Assembly (NCBI GenBank): GCA_020853635.1
Contig: JADYYN010000251.1
Location: 1-44,433, forward strand
Source: Gemmatimonadaceae bacterium
Lineage (GTDB): Bacteria > Gemmatimonadota > Gemmatimonadetes > Gemmatimonadales > Gemmatimonadaceae
Direction of reading: 5' to 3'
Length of the DNA stretch: 44,433 nucleotides
Shown: positions 7,680-16,615 of the stretch, one piece after another
How positions within the stretch are numbered: the stretch's first letter is position 1
How the letters are laid out: the number at the start of each line of letters is the position of its first letter
Notes under the pieces: generated by a model
The model's input: only the letters and a program-made list of their open reading frames with translations
What the model was told of the DNA's origin: nothing
Databases searched by the model: none
Translations under genes and position numbers: made by a program

Positions 7680-8800
7680 CGGCGTTCGCGGCACTTCCGA
7701 CACCGGCGCTGCTGCTCGACGAGCCGCGCCTCACGCGCAACATCGCGCGGATCGGCGACCGGGTGAAGTCACTCGGCGCGCGGCTTCGGCCGCACATCAA
7801 GACGCACAAGTGCATCGAGGTGGGTCGCCGACAGATCGCCGGGCAGTTCGGCGGCATCACGGTCTCCACGCTCGCCGAGGCGAGTGTGTTCGCCGCCGCA
7901 GGCTTCGGCGATATCACCTACGCCGTGCCCATAGAGCCGGGGAAGTTCGCGGCCGTCGTCGCCCTCGCTGCGAGTGGTGTGCGCATGGCGGTCATCACCG
8001 ATGACGTGAGCATCCCTGAGCCGCTCAGTGCGGCGGCAGCTCGTGCGCGTGTCGCGCTGGACGTCTTCGTGAAAGTCGACTGCGGGTATCATCGTTGCGG
8101 CGTCGACCCCGAGGGGCCGGCGCTGCTCGAGACGGTGCAGCGGATCGGCGCGCAGGGATCGTTGCGGTTCGCCGGACTGCTCACGCACGCCGGGCACAGC
8201 TACCACGTGCGCGGCGCCGAGGCGCTGCGCGCGGTGGCCATTCAGGAGCGCGAGGTGATGCGCGCGGCGGCCGCGCGCCTCGCCGCGCTGGGCATCAGCG
8301 TGCCGATCGTGAGCGTTGGTTCCACCCCGTCCATCACGCAGGTGGACCATCTCGACGGCGTGCACGAAGTGCGCGTGGGTAACTACGCGTTCTTCGATGC
8401 GACGCAGGCGACGCTCGGCTCGTGCACGTTCGACGACTGTGTGCTCACCGTGCTCGCGAGCGTGGTCCACCGTGACCGCGCGCGAGGACGTGTGATCATC
8501 GACGCCGGCGCGATCGCGCTGAGCAAGGACCGCGGCGCTGTGGAGCAGGATCCCGCCGCCGGCTATGGCCGCGTGCTCGACATCGACGGCGCGGACCTCG
8601 GCCTGCGCGTGAGCTCGGTGTCGCAGGAGCACGGGATCGTCTCGGTCGCGGACTCGGCGTTGCTCGATCGATTGCCGGTCGGTGCGCGGGTGCGCGTGCT
8701 GGTGAACCATTCCTGTCTCACGGCTGCCCAGTTCGATGCGTTCCTCGTGCATCAGGGCCACCAGGTCGTCGATCGTTGGGCGATCCATCGGGGGTGGTGA
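7637..8800 (+). CDS. DSD1-type PLP enzyme (D-serine dehydratase / D-threonine aldolase family)
   Basis: A fold-type III, alanine-racemase-like PLP protein of up to 387 residues. LPTPALLLDEPRL opens the domain, RPHIKTHKC (about residues 52-60) contains the PLP lysine, and VDCGYHRCG, THAGHSY and SVGSTPS line the cofactor site. The C-terminal NHSC gives a His-x-Cys pair. In eukaryotic D-serine dehydratases His and Cys at this place bind zinc, whereas D-threonine aldolases have His-x-Asp, so dehydratase activity is favoured. The first 14 codons overlap ridA and are not conserved. The true start is uncertain (ATG 7637, TTG 7655, or a codon at the ridA stop). It is translationally linked to ridA and, by a GTGA overlap, to the next gene. 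Confidence 0.85.
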   Translation: MPGGDRLHRGGARLTAFAALPTPALLLDEPRLTRNIARIGDRVKSLGARLRPHIKTHKCIEVGRRQIAGQFGGITVSTLAEASVFAAAGFGDITYAVPIEPGKFAAVVALAASGVRMAVITDDVSIPEPLSAAAARARVALDVFVKVDCGYHRCGVDPEGPALLETVQRIGAQGSLRFAGLLTHAGHSYHVRGAEALRAVAIQEREVMRAAAARLAALGISVPIVSVGSTPSITQVDHLDGVHEVRVGNYAFFDATQATLGSCTFDDCVLTVLASVVHRDRARGRVIIDAGAIALSKDRGAVEQDPAAGYGRVLDIDGADLGLRVSSVSQEHGIVSVADSALLDRLPVGARVRVLVNHSCLTAAQFDAFLVHQGHQVVDRWAIHRGW

Positions 8801-11289
8801 CCGTGCGCGCCTTCATCGCGTTGCTCACGGTCCTGGTATTGCTGCCGCGCTCGAGTCGTGGCCAAGACCAGTCCGTGCCGGCCGCCCGTGCGGTGCGCAC
8901 CGAGACCCAGATGCGACTCGACGGTCGCGACGATGAGCCGGTGTGGCGCGCGGCGCCGGTGACCGATGACTTCAGGCAGTTCACGCCGGGCGAGGCCGAG
9001 CCGGCGCGCTTCCGCACCGAGTTCAAAGTCGCGTACGACGATCGCACGCTGTACGTCTTCATCCGGGCGTTCGACCCGCGCACCGACTCGCTCGTCGCAC
9101 TGCTGAGTCGTCGAGACGAGCGGACACCGTCCGAGTGGTTGAAAGTCGTCATCGACGGGTTCCGCGACCGTCGCAACGCCCTGCAGTTCATGGTGAATCC
9201 CGCTGGCGTGAAGCGCGACGCCACGGTGTTCTCGGACAACCGAGAGGACAACACGTGGGACGGCGTGTGGGACGTCGCCGTCGACGTCGACTCGGCGAGC
9301 TGGACTGCCGAATACGCCATCCCGTTCAGTCAGTTGCGCTTCGCGCAGCAGGACGAGCTCACGTTCGGATTCGGGGTGTGGCGTGATATCGCGCGATACG
9401 GCGAGCGCGATGCCTGGCCGACGTATCGGCCGTCTATGCAGACGTTCGCCTCCCAACTCGGTGATCTCACCGGACTCAACGGGTTGGGGCGCAATCGACG
9501 TCTCGAGGTCATGCCGTACGTCGTGACGAAGAACGTCACCGAGCAGCGAGCCGCCCGGTACGCACATCCGCAGCTGCAGAGTGCTGGCCTCGACTTCAAA
9601 GCGGGCATCACGAGCAACATCACCATCGACGCGACCATCAACCCCGACTTCGGTCAGGTCGAGGCCGACCCGGCGATCCTCAACCTGTCCGCGTTCGAGG
9701 TGCGCTTCGATGAGCGGCGCCCGTTCTTCCAGGAGGGCGGAAGCCTCTTCCGTTGCAACGGCCCTTGTGAAGGCATCTTCTACACGCGCCGCGTCGGTCG
9801 CACGCCGCAACTGCGGAGTGCCGCCAACGATCCGCGCTCGACCGTGATCGATGCCGCCGCCAAGGTGACCGGTCGCATCGGTGCGGGCACGCAGTTCGGT
9901 CTGGTCGCCGTATCGTCCGCTCGCGAAGAAGGCGCGAACGGCAGCACGATCGAGCCGAGGACCCGAACGCTGGTCGGTCGACTCGTTCAGGATTTCCGAC
10001 AGGGGCGCTCGCAGCTCGGTACGATGATCACTGCGCTCACCCGCGACCTCGATGCGCAGACCGCGCCGTTCCTCCGCCGCGATGCCTACACGCTGTAGGT
10101 GCAGGGCCACCACCGTTTCGCCGACCGCTGGGAGTTCTCCGGCTACTCCGGCCGCTCGATCGCGAGAGGTTCCGAAGCAGCGATCGCTCGCACACAGCTG
10201 TCGAGTGTGCATTTCCATCAGCGACCGGACAGTGACGAGCCCTACGATCCCACGCGTACCTCACTCGTGGGCGGCGTGACGTCGATGAGCATCCGCCGGT
10301 ATTCCGGTCGCGTGCGCTGGGAGACGATGACGCGCTACGCCGAGCCGAACACCGAGCTCAACGACCTCGGCTTGGTGACGCTGATCAATGACGCGCAGAT
10401 CCGGAATCAGCTGTCCCTCGTCTCGCTGCGTCCGACCGCGTGGTATCGTCGCGCCAATGCCGTGTTCTCATCGGAGAACCACTGGACTACGGGCGGTCTG
10501 GGCACCGGCTTCACCCTGCAGGCGCACGCGGCGGCGGAGCTGGCGAACTTCTGGAGCACCTCCATCACCTATGCCGCGTCGCAACTGGGTGCACAGCACT
10601 GTGTGTCCTGCGCGCGCGGTGGCCCGGCGCTCCGCGTCTCGCCGTACCACCGGGTCTCGGTGACCTCCGAGGGTGACGTCCGCAAGTCGTTCGTGCCCGA
10701 GATGGACTTCCGTCTCGCCACCGGCGACGAGGGACGTAGCTGGGCGGCACAGGTGTCGGCCGGCGCACTCAGCCGCATCGGCACGCGCACGGCGTTGCAG
10801 ATCTCGGCCTCGTACGAACGACGCGCCGACGACACGCAGTGGGTGACGAACTTCGGATCCACGCTCACCGACACCGCGCACTTCACGTTCGCCGCGCTTG
10901 GCCAGACCATCTTGGCCGTGACCGCCCGGGCGAATGTCACGCTCACCCCGGTGCTCACCGTCCAACTGTATGCGCAGCCGTTCATCGCAACGGGCGCGTT
11001 CCGCGACTGGCGCGAGATGGTCGCGCCGCGGGCGGCGCGGTATGCGGACCGTTACGCGCCGTACGGCAGCGGCGATCCCACGGGCTTCAACAGCAAGCAG
11101 TTCAATTCGAACCTCGTCGTGCGCTGGGAGTACCGTCCCGGTTCGGTGATGTTCCTCGTCTGGCAACAGGGCCGCTTCAACGGCGAGCACCCTGGCTCGT
11201 TCGAGGCGAGTCGCGATCTGCGCAGTTTGTTCAATGCCCACCCGGACAACACGTTGCTGCTCAAGATGTCCTACTGGTTGAACCCCTGA
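8797..11289 (+). pseudogene. DUF5916 protein with CBM9-like domain, interrupted by in-frame TAG
   Basis: This single reading frame runs from GTG 8797 (GTGA overlap with the upstream stop) to 11289, broken only by TAG at 10096-10098. The N-terminal part has a signal peptide (hydrophobic stretch, cleavage near SRG-QDQ) and then a carbohydrate-binding-9-like domain (MRLDGRDDEPVWRAA, DDRTLYVFIRAFD). It continues with the DUF5916 start (NPDFGQVEADPAILNLSAFE, ERRPFFQEGG). After the stop the same frame continues with amphipathic strands typical of an outer-membrane barrel and ends in SYWLNP. Together it is about 830 codons, the usual length for such proteins. No frame change occurs, so a point mutation, sequencing error or amber readthrough explains it. 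The two halves might also be made separately, since GTG follows the TAG directly. The normal function of the family is unknown; an outer-membrane role is inferred. Confidence 0.82.
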
Positions 11290-12950
11290 TGGCGATGCTC
11301 CCGGATACCACCCGCGAGGCCCGGCGCGTTATCGTCGCGTCGTCCCTCGGCACGGTGTTCGAGTGGTACGACTTCTATTTATACGGGTCGCTCGCGCCGA
11401 TCATCAGCAAGCAGTTCTTCTCCGGGGTGAACCCTACCGCGGCGTTCATCTTCGCGCTGTTGGCGTTCGCGGCCGGCTTCGCGGTACGGCCGTTCGGCGC
11501 GCTCGTGTTCGGGCGGCTCGGTGATCTCGTCGGGCGCAAGCACACGTTCCTGGTCACCATCGTGATCATGGGTGTGTCGACCTTCATCGTCGGCGTGCTG
11601 CCTTCGTACGCAACCATCGGCATCGCGGCGCCGATCATCCTCGTGCTGCTGCGACTGCTCCAAGGTCTCGCGCTCGGCGGTGAATACGGTGGTGCGGCCA
11701 CGTACGTCGCCGAACACGCCCCCATGGGCTCGCGCGGCGCCTACACGTCGTGGATCCAGACCACGGCGACGATGGGACTGTTCCTCTCGCTGCTCGTGAT
11801 CCTCGGCTGCCGCATCGGACTCGGCACCGAGCGCTTCGATGCCTGGGGTTGGCGCATCCCGTTCGTGGTCTCGCTGCTGCTGCTCGGGATCTCGGTGTGG
11901 ATCCGGTTGGCGCTCGACGAATCGCCGCTCTTCAAGGCCATGAAGGCGGAGGGGACACGCTCCAAGGCACCGCTCCGCGAGTCCTTCGCCGAGTGGGGTA
12001 ATCTGCGCATCGTGCTCATCGCGCTGTTCGGGCTCACGGCGGGTCAGGCGGTGGTGTGGTACACGGGGCAGTTCTACACCCTGTTCTTCCTCACGCAGAC
12101 ACTCAAGGTCGACTATCAAACCGCGAACATCCTCGTCGCGGTCTCACTGCTGCTCGGCACGCCGTTCTTCGTGGTGTTCGGGATGCTGTCGGACCGCGTC
12201 GGTCGCAAGCCGATCATCCTGCTCGGCTGCGCACTCGCGGCCCTCACGTACTTCCCGCTGTTCCGCGCGTTGACGCACTACGCGAATCCCGCACTCGAGT
12301 CGGCGCAACTGCGCGCACCGGTGGTCGTGGCGGCCGATCCTGACGCATGCAGTGTGCAGTTCAATCCGGTGGGTACGAGCAAGTTCACGTCGCCCTGCGA
12401 TGTGGCGAAAGCCGCGCTGGTCGCTCGTGGTGTGCCGTATCGCAACGAAACGGCCACGTCTGGCACAACAGTCGAGGTGCGCGTGGGTGACACGCGCATC
12501 GTCTCGTACGACGCGGCAGGTCCGAACGCCGCCGCCGAGAAGCCCGTGTTCGATGCGGCGCTCGCGGGTGCGCTCACCGCTGCGGCGTACCCCGTCACCG
12601 CCGACACGGCGGCGATCGACACGCCGATGGTGATCCTCATCCTGTGGATCCTCGTCTTGTACGTGACACTGGTGTACGGTCCGATCGCGGCGATGCTGGT
12701 GGAGATGTTCCCCACGCGCATCCGGTACACCTCGATGTCGTTGCCGTACCATCTGGGCAACGGATGGTTCGGCGGGTTCCTGCCGACCACCGCGTTCGCG
12801 ATCGTTGCGGCGAAGGGCGACATCTACGCCGGGCTGTGGTATCCGATCATCGTCGCCGCGATGACCTTCGTGATCGGTGCGATCTTCCTGCGCGAGACGA
12901 AGGACGTCGACATCACGGCGCGTCCGGTGGCGCGCACGGACGGCGTGTGA
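11289..12950 (+). CDS. MFS transporter, metabolite:H+ symporter (MHS) type
   Basis: A 553-residue MFS protein. The N-terminal SSLGTVFEWYDFYLYG is the hallmark of the MHS (ProP/ShiA/KgtP-like) group. GRLGDLVGRKHTF between TM2 and TM3 is the MFS loop motif, LLQGLALGGEYGGAATYVAEHAP follows, and SDRVGRKPI is the repeat in the second half. ATG 11289 overlaps the DUF5916 stop (TGATG), so I discarded the longer upstream open frame. About 110 residues (330-443) form a polar, probably periplasmic loop with two Cys between late TM helices. Such inserted loops occur in some long MHS proteins. It should import an organic acid, betaine or amino acid with protons; the substrate is unknown. Coupling to the DUF5916 and DSD1-like genes suggests a shared substrate, but only weakly. 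Confidence 0.9.
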   Translation: MAMLPDTTREARRVIVASSLGTVFEWYDFYLYGSLAPIISKQFFSGVNPTAAFIFALLAFAAGFAVRPFGALVFGRLGDLVGRKHTFLVTIVIMGVSTFIVGVLPSYATIGIAAPIILVLLRLLQGLALGGEYGGAATYVAEHAPMGSRGAYTSWIQTTATMGLFLSLLVILGCRIGLGTERFDAWGWRIPFVVSLLLLGISVWIRLALDESPLFKAMKAEGTRSKAPLRESFAEWGNLRIVLIALFGLTAGQAVVWYTGQFYTLFFLTQTLKVDYQTANILVAVSLLLGTPFFVVFGMLSDRVGRKPIILLGCALAALTYFPLFRALTHYANPALESAQLRAPVVVAADPDACSVQFNPVGTSKFTSPCDVAKAALVARGVPYRNETATSGTTVEVRVGDTRIVSYDAAGPNAAAEKPVFDAALAGALTAAAYPVTADTAAIDTPMVILILWILVLYVTLVYGPIAAMLVEMFPTRIRYTSMSLPYHLGNGWFGGFLPTTAFAIVAAKGDIYAGLWYPIIVAAMTFVIGAIFLRETKDVDITARPVARTDGV

Positions 12951-13000
12951 ACGTACCATCCGCGCGCCGGCCCGCCGTGCGACACGGCGTGACTCATGCC

Positions 13001-13720
13001 ATGCTGCGCCGTGCACTCCTCGCGCTGCTGTGCCTCGTCAGCGTTTCCGCGCGCGAGCTGCGGTCGCAGAGCAACGCCGATGCACCGGCGTCACTCTCGC
13101 GCAGTGTCGAGTTCTGGGGAGGACTCGGCCGCAACTCGCCACAGCTCGGCATCCTCGGCGAGACCCCCGCGATGAGCTATGGGCAGTTCGCGATCCGCAT
13201 GACGCGTCGCGTCGGCGAGGCGGCTGTCGGTGCCGCGCACTGGGAATACGGATTCGAGCTCGTGCCGTTCGCGAAGATGTCCAAACCTCTCATCAGTCTG
13301 CGCGGCACAGGGTTCCCGTGTCCGCCGCGGCAGGTCTGCACCCGCACGCCCAACACAGGCGAATACGGTTCGGTGTTCCTCGCCGGCGCGCCGACGGGTT
13401 TCGGGGGATCACCGATCGTGGTCACGCGACGCTTCGCGACCCGCAGCCGCGTCGCGCCGTTCACGTCGGTGACCGGTGGCGCGCTCTGGTTCTCCGAGCG
13501 TGTGCCGACGACGCAGTCGGCGCGCTTCAACTTCACGGCATCCTACGAACTCGGTGTGCGCATCGGGACCACCGACTCACCGGGCATCACCGTCGCGTAT
13601 CGGTTCCACCATGTGTCCAATGCGGGCACCGCCGGCGAGAACCCCGGCGTGGCCTCGCATCTCATCACGGTGGGGATCCACTCGTGGCGCGATGGGTATC
13701 GCGTCCCCCCATCACCGTGA
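13001..13720 (+). CDS. PagL-like acyloxyacyl hydrolase family outer-membrane protein
   Basis: From ATG 13001 it encodes 239 residues with an N-terminal signal peptide (RRALLALLCLVSVSA). GTG 12947, overlapping the transporter stop, would add 18 residues before this signal and is less likely. The mature part consists of short amphipathic strands. Near the C-terminus AYRFHHVSNAG matches the His-x-Ser-Asn motif of lipid A 3-O-deacylase PagL and of the broader acyloxyacyl hydrolase family. The Glu expected 14 residues after the catalytic His appears to be Ala (NPGVAS), so catalysis is doubtful. Two Cys in CPPRQVC could form a disulfide. It ends convergent to the amidohydrolase gene with a 56-bp overlap. 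Confidence 0.72.
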   Translation: MLRRALLALLCLVSVSARELRSQSNADAPASLSRSVEFWGGLGRNSPQLGILGETPAMSYGQFAIRMTRRVGEAAVGAAHWEYGFELVPFAKMSKPLISLRGTGFPCPPRQVCTRTPNTGEYGSVFLAGAPTGFGGSPIVVTRRFATRSRVAPFTSVTGGALWFSERVPTTQSARFNFTASYELGVRIGTTDSPGITVAYRFHHVSNAGTAGENPGVASHLITVGIHSWRDGYRVPPSP

Positions 13721-15353
13721 GCAACACCTTGGCGCGGAGGAACACATCCGCCGCGCCATCGACGATGTCTTCGCTCAGCACGGTGAAGTCCGCGTACATC
13801 CCCGGCATCAGGCGCCCGAGCTCAGCCTCGCGGAACGCCGCATAGGCTGCACCCGTCGTATAGTGACGGATCGCCGCCTGAGCGGAGATCCGCTCGGCCG
13901 GGTTCCAGCCACCGGATGGCGTGCCCGCGGCGGTGGTTCGCGTGGTGGCGACATGGATGCCGAGCAACGGATCCATCGGAAACACCGGATAGTCGCTGCC
14001 GAACGCCTGCATCGCTCCAGCATCATCGAGGGACTTGAACGGCATCGCCCGCATCGCCCGCTCGGGCCCGAGGATGGGCGCGTAGTTCTCGAGGGCGGTC
14101 GCGTCGGGGATGGCGAAGATCGCCTGCGTGCTGGCGATCACCCCATGTGGCTTGAAGCGCGGGATATCCGCGGGATCGGGGACTTCCAGATGTTCGATCC
14201 GGATCCGTCGGTCGCGTGCGCCGCGCTCCTTCGTGAGTCGTTCCGCGGCATCGAGCACCATGCGGATGGACGCATCGCCGATCGCGTGCAGTTCCACTTG
14301 GAGTCCCGCCGAGTCGTATCGCGCGAGCGTGGCCTGCAGCTCCTCGGCGGTGAAGCGCGGGAGTCCCGTCCCGCCGCCGATCGCGAACGGAGCGAGCATG
14401 GCGGCCGTCCCGGCGTCGACGGTGCCGTCGAGCATGCCTTTCGCGATGCCGTAGCGGAGCAGCGGGCCGGTGTGGTCGTCACGCAGCGCGACGTAGGAGC
14501 GTAGCGCGGAATCGCTGGCGTCTTTGTCGAAGGGCACGGCGATCCGAAGCCGCACGAGCAGTGAGTCGTCTCGTAGCGCACGGAGCACCGCAGCCTGTTC
14601 GATGGCGCCTTGCGCATTCGCGATCTGCAGGGCCGTGAGTCCGCGCGCGGCGGCACGATGCATCTCGTAGCGCAGCGCGGCGTACACATCGTCGGTGGTC
14701 AGGTCGGGGAGCATGCGACGCACGAGGCTGCTCGCCGTCTCCTGTAGCAGGCCCGTGGGTGTCCCGTCCCGCTCGCGGATGATCGCGCCGCCCGCGGGCT
14801 CGCGAGTCTCCGCGCTTACGCCCGCGAGAGTCAGCGCGCGCGAGTTCGAGAGCGTCTGGTGGCCGTCGCGATCGGTGAGGATCATCGGGCGATCGGGGAA
14901 CGCCGCGTCGAGATAGCGTTTGTGCGCGGTGTTTCCGGGGAACATGTCCGGCGTCCAGCCGCGACCGGTGATCCAGGCGTCGCTGGGGATCGTCGCCGCG
15001 AACGCCTGGAGGCGGGCGATCAGCTCGACAGGGTCCTTCGCACCGACGAGATCCGCCGTGCGTCGAGTCGGCAGGTGCCAATGTGCATCGTGGAAGCCGG
15101 CCACGACGCGCTTGCCCTGCAGGTCTTCTTGAACGGTGGAGTCCCCGGCGAGTCCACGCACATACGCGTCGTCGCCGATCGCGAGGATGCGGTCGTCGCG
15201 GATCGCGAGGGCCGTGACTTCGCGGCGGGTGCTGTCGCCGGTCCAGATGCGACCGTTGTAGAGGATGCGATCGGGTACCGCGGTAGTCTCGCACGCGGCG
15301 AGCAGGAGTACACCGAACAACACGCGAAGAGAACGGAGGACGGAGTCGGTCAT
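13665..15353 (-). CDS. Amidohydrolase family 3 (YtcJ-like) lipoprotein
   Basis: A 562-residue protein from ATG 15353. I preferred this to an in-frame start 36 nt upstream because it begins directly with the lipoprotein signal MTDSVLRSLRVLFG followed by lipobox LLAAC. The mature part has the metal-dependent hydrolase layout: ILYNGRIWTGD with the small beta-sandwich, GFHDAHWHLP for the first metal ligands, ELHAIGDAS, RIEHLEVPD and FGSDYPVFPMDPLLGI with a late metal-site Asp. YtcJ-like enzymes hydrolyse N-formyl or other amide/imide substrates; the substrate here is unknown. The gene stands alone and overlaps the 3' end of the pagL-like gene by 56 bp in convergent orientation. Confidence 0.9.
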   Translation of the reverse strand: MTDSVLRSLRVLFGVLLLAACETTAVPDRILYNGRIWTGDSTRREVTALAIRDDRILAIGDDAYVRGLAGDSTVQEDLQGKRVVAGFHDAHWHLPTRRTADLVGAKDPVELIARLQAFAATIPSDAWITGRGWTPDMFPGNTAHKRYLDAAFPDRPMILTDRDGHQTLSNSRALTLAGVSAETREPAGGAIIRERDGTPTGLLQETASSLVRRMLPDLTTDDVYAALRYEMHRAAARGLTALQIANAQGAIEQAAVLRALRDDSLLVRLRIAVPFDKDASDSALRSYVALRDDHTGPLLRYGIAKGMLDGTVDAGTAAMLAPFAIGGGTGLPRFTAEELQATLARYDSAGLQVELHAIGDASIRMVLDAAERLTKERGARDRRIRIEHLEVPDPADIPRFKPHGVIASTQAIFAIPDATALENYAPILGPERAMRAMPFKSLDDAGAMQAFGSDYPVFPMDPLLGIHVATTRTTAAGTPSGGWNPAERISAQAAIRHYTTGAAYAAFREAELGRLMPGMYADFTVLSEDIVDGAADVFLRAKVLLTVMGGRDTHRATSGSPP

Positions 15354-15433
15354 GCGCAAGAGATATCCCGCGTGAGCCTGTGACAGCAAGCACTGGCGTC
15401 GCGGAGTGCGCCCGATAGACTAGCTGGGAGCCT

Positions 15434-16615
15434 ATGGAACACCGTACTCCAGTCCACCGCACACTGATCGTCGTCACCCTCTTCGCGACTGTGCTGCTGA
15501 GTTTCGCTGCCTGCGCTCGGGTGGGCGATCCGCTCCCGTCGGGTGGCGCGGATGCCTCGCCGCAGCCCAAGCCGCGCGAGGATGTCGTCCGTGTGGAGAC
15601 CGTCGCCGAAGGGCTCGAACATCCGTGGGGCCTCGCGTTCCTGCCGGACGGGCGCATGCTGGTGACGGAGCGCCCCGGCCGCCTGCGGATCGTCTCACCG
15701 GACGGTGTGCTCTCGCGCCCGTTGAGCGGACTGTTGCCCATCTACGCGGAGGGGCAAGGTGGCCTGCTCGATGTGGCGATCGCGCCGGATTTCGAGCGTA
15801 CGCGCGAGGTCTTCCTCTCGTACGCCGAACCGGAAGGGGGGCTCGCCGGCACCGCCGTGATGCGCGGAGTACTTACGGACTCGACCTTCGAACACGCGCG
15901 CGTGATCTACCGTCAGCGTCCGAAGGTGAAGGGTGGGGGACACTACGGCTCACGTCTCGTGTGGATGAAGGACGGCACGCTCTTCGTCACACAGGGCGAC
16001 CGCATGAACTACCGTGACCGTGCGCAGGATCTCACCCAGGGCATGGGCAAGTTCGTGCGCATCGATCGTGAAGGGCGCTCACCGGCCGACAATCCGTTCA
16101 TCGGGCGCGGGAACGCGCAGCCGGAGATCTGGTCGTACGGACATCGCAACGGTCAGGCGGCGACCATCCACCCGGAGACCGGTCAGCTCTGGACCGTCGA
16201 GCACGGCGCACGTGGTGGTGATGAACTCAATCACCCCGAGGCCGGCAAGAACTACGGCTGGCCGGAGATCACCTACGGGCGCGACTATTCCGGCGCACGC
16301 ATCGGCGATGGCGTCGCGCGCGAGGGGATGGAGCAGCCCGTCTACTACTGGGACCCGGTCATCGCGCCGTCGGGGATGACGTTCTATACCGGCGACTCGA
16401 TCCCGGGCTGGAAGGGCAGCCTCTTGATCGGCTCCCTTGCGGGCGCGCTGGTCCGCCTCGAACTTCGCGAAGGACGCGTGGTGCTCGAGGAGCGCTACCT
16501 CGGCGAACTGCGCGAGCGGATCCGTGATGTGGTCGAAGGGCCGGACGGGTTCGTGTACTTGCTCACCGACAATCCGAGGGGGCGCATCCTCAGGGTGCGC
16601 GCGATCCGCAGATGA
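15434..16615 (+). CDS. PQQ-dependent sugar dehydrogenase (glucose/sorbosone dehydrogenase, Asd/YliI-like)
   Basis: A 393-residue lipoprotein-type beta-propeller. The signal ends in the lipobox-like LLSFAAC. Blade motifs include GLEHPWGLAFLPDG, LVTERPGRLR, GQGGLLDVAIAPDF, the GGGHYGSRLVW segment, YGHRNGQ, EHGARGGDELN and NYGWPEITYG. These are the usual calcium- and PQQ-site surroundings of soluble aldose sugar dehydrogenases. It should oxidise aldoses in the periplasm. No PQQ synthesis gene is in the window. Its stop overlaps the next gene start as ATGA (16612-16615), so it is co-translated with the TPR protein. Confidence 0.92.
   Translation: MEHRTPVHRTLIVVTLFATVLLSFAACARVGDPLPSGGADASPQPKPREDVVRVETVAEGLEHPWGLAFLPDGRMLVTERPGRLRIVSPDGVLSRPLSGLLPIYAEGQGGLLDVAIAPDFERTREVFLSYAEPEGGLAGTAVMRGVLTDSTFEHARVIYRQRPKVKGGGHYGSRLVWMKDGTLFVTQGDRMNYRDRAQDLTQGMGKFVRIDREGRSPADNPFIGRGNAQPEIWSYGHRNGQAATIHPETGQLWTVEHGARGGDELNHPEAGKNYGWPEITYGRDYSGARIGDGVAREGMEQPVYYWDPVIAPSGMTFYTGDSIPGWKGSLLIGSLAGALVRLELREGRVVLEERYLGELRERIRDVVEGPDGFVYLLTDNPRGRILRVRAIRR

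Noticed and set aside
8752..10218. 488-codon minus-strand open frame over the DUF5916 gene
   Set aside because: It crosses the TAG region but has no family features. The plus frame has clear CBM9 and DUF5916 motifs on both sides of the stop.
10839..11288. N-terminal 150-codon extension of the MHS transporter frame
   Set aside because: It overlaps the DUF5916 coding sequence out of frame. ATG 11289 gives the normal transporter N-terminus.
10099..11289. Second half of the DUF5916 gene as an independent gene
   Set aside because: It has no signal peptide or ribosome site, and the frame is continuous with the first half, so I treat it as one interrupted gene. Restart at GTG 10099 cannot be excluded.
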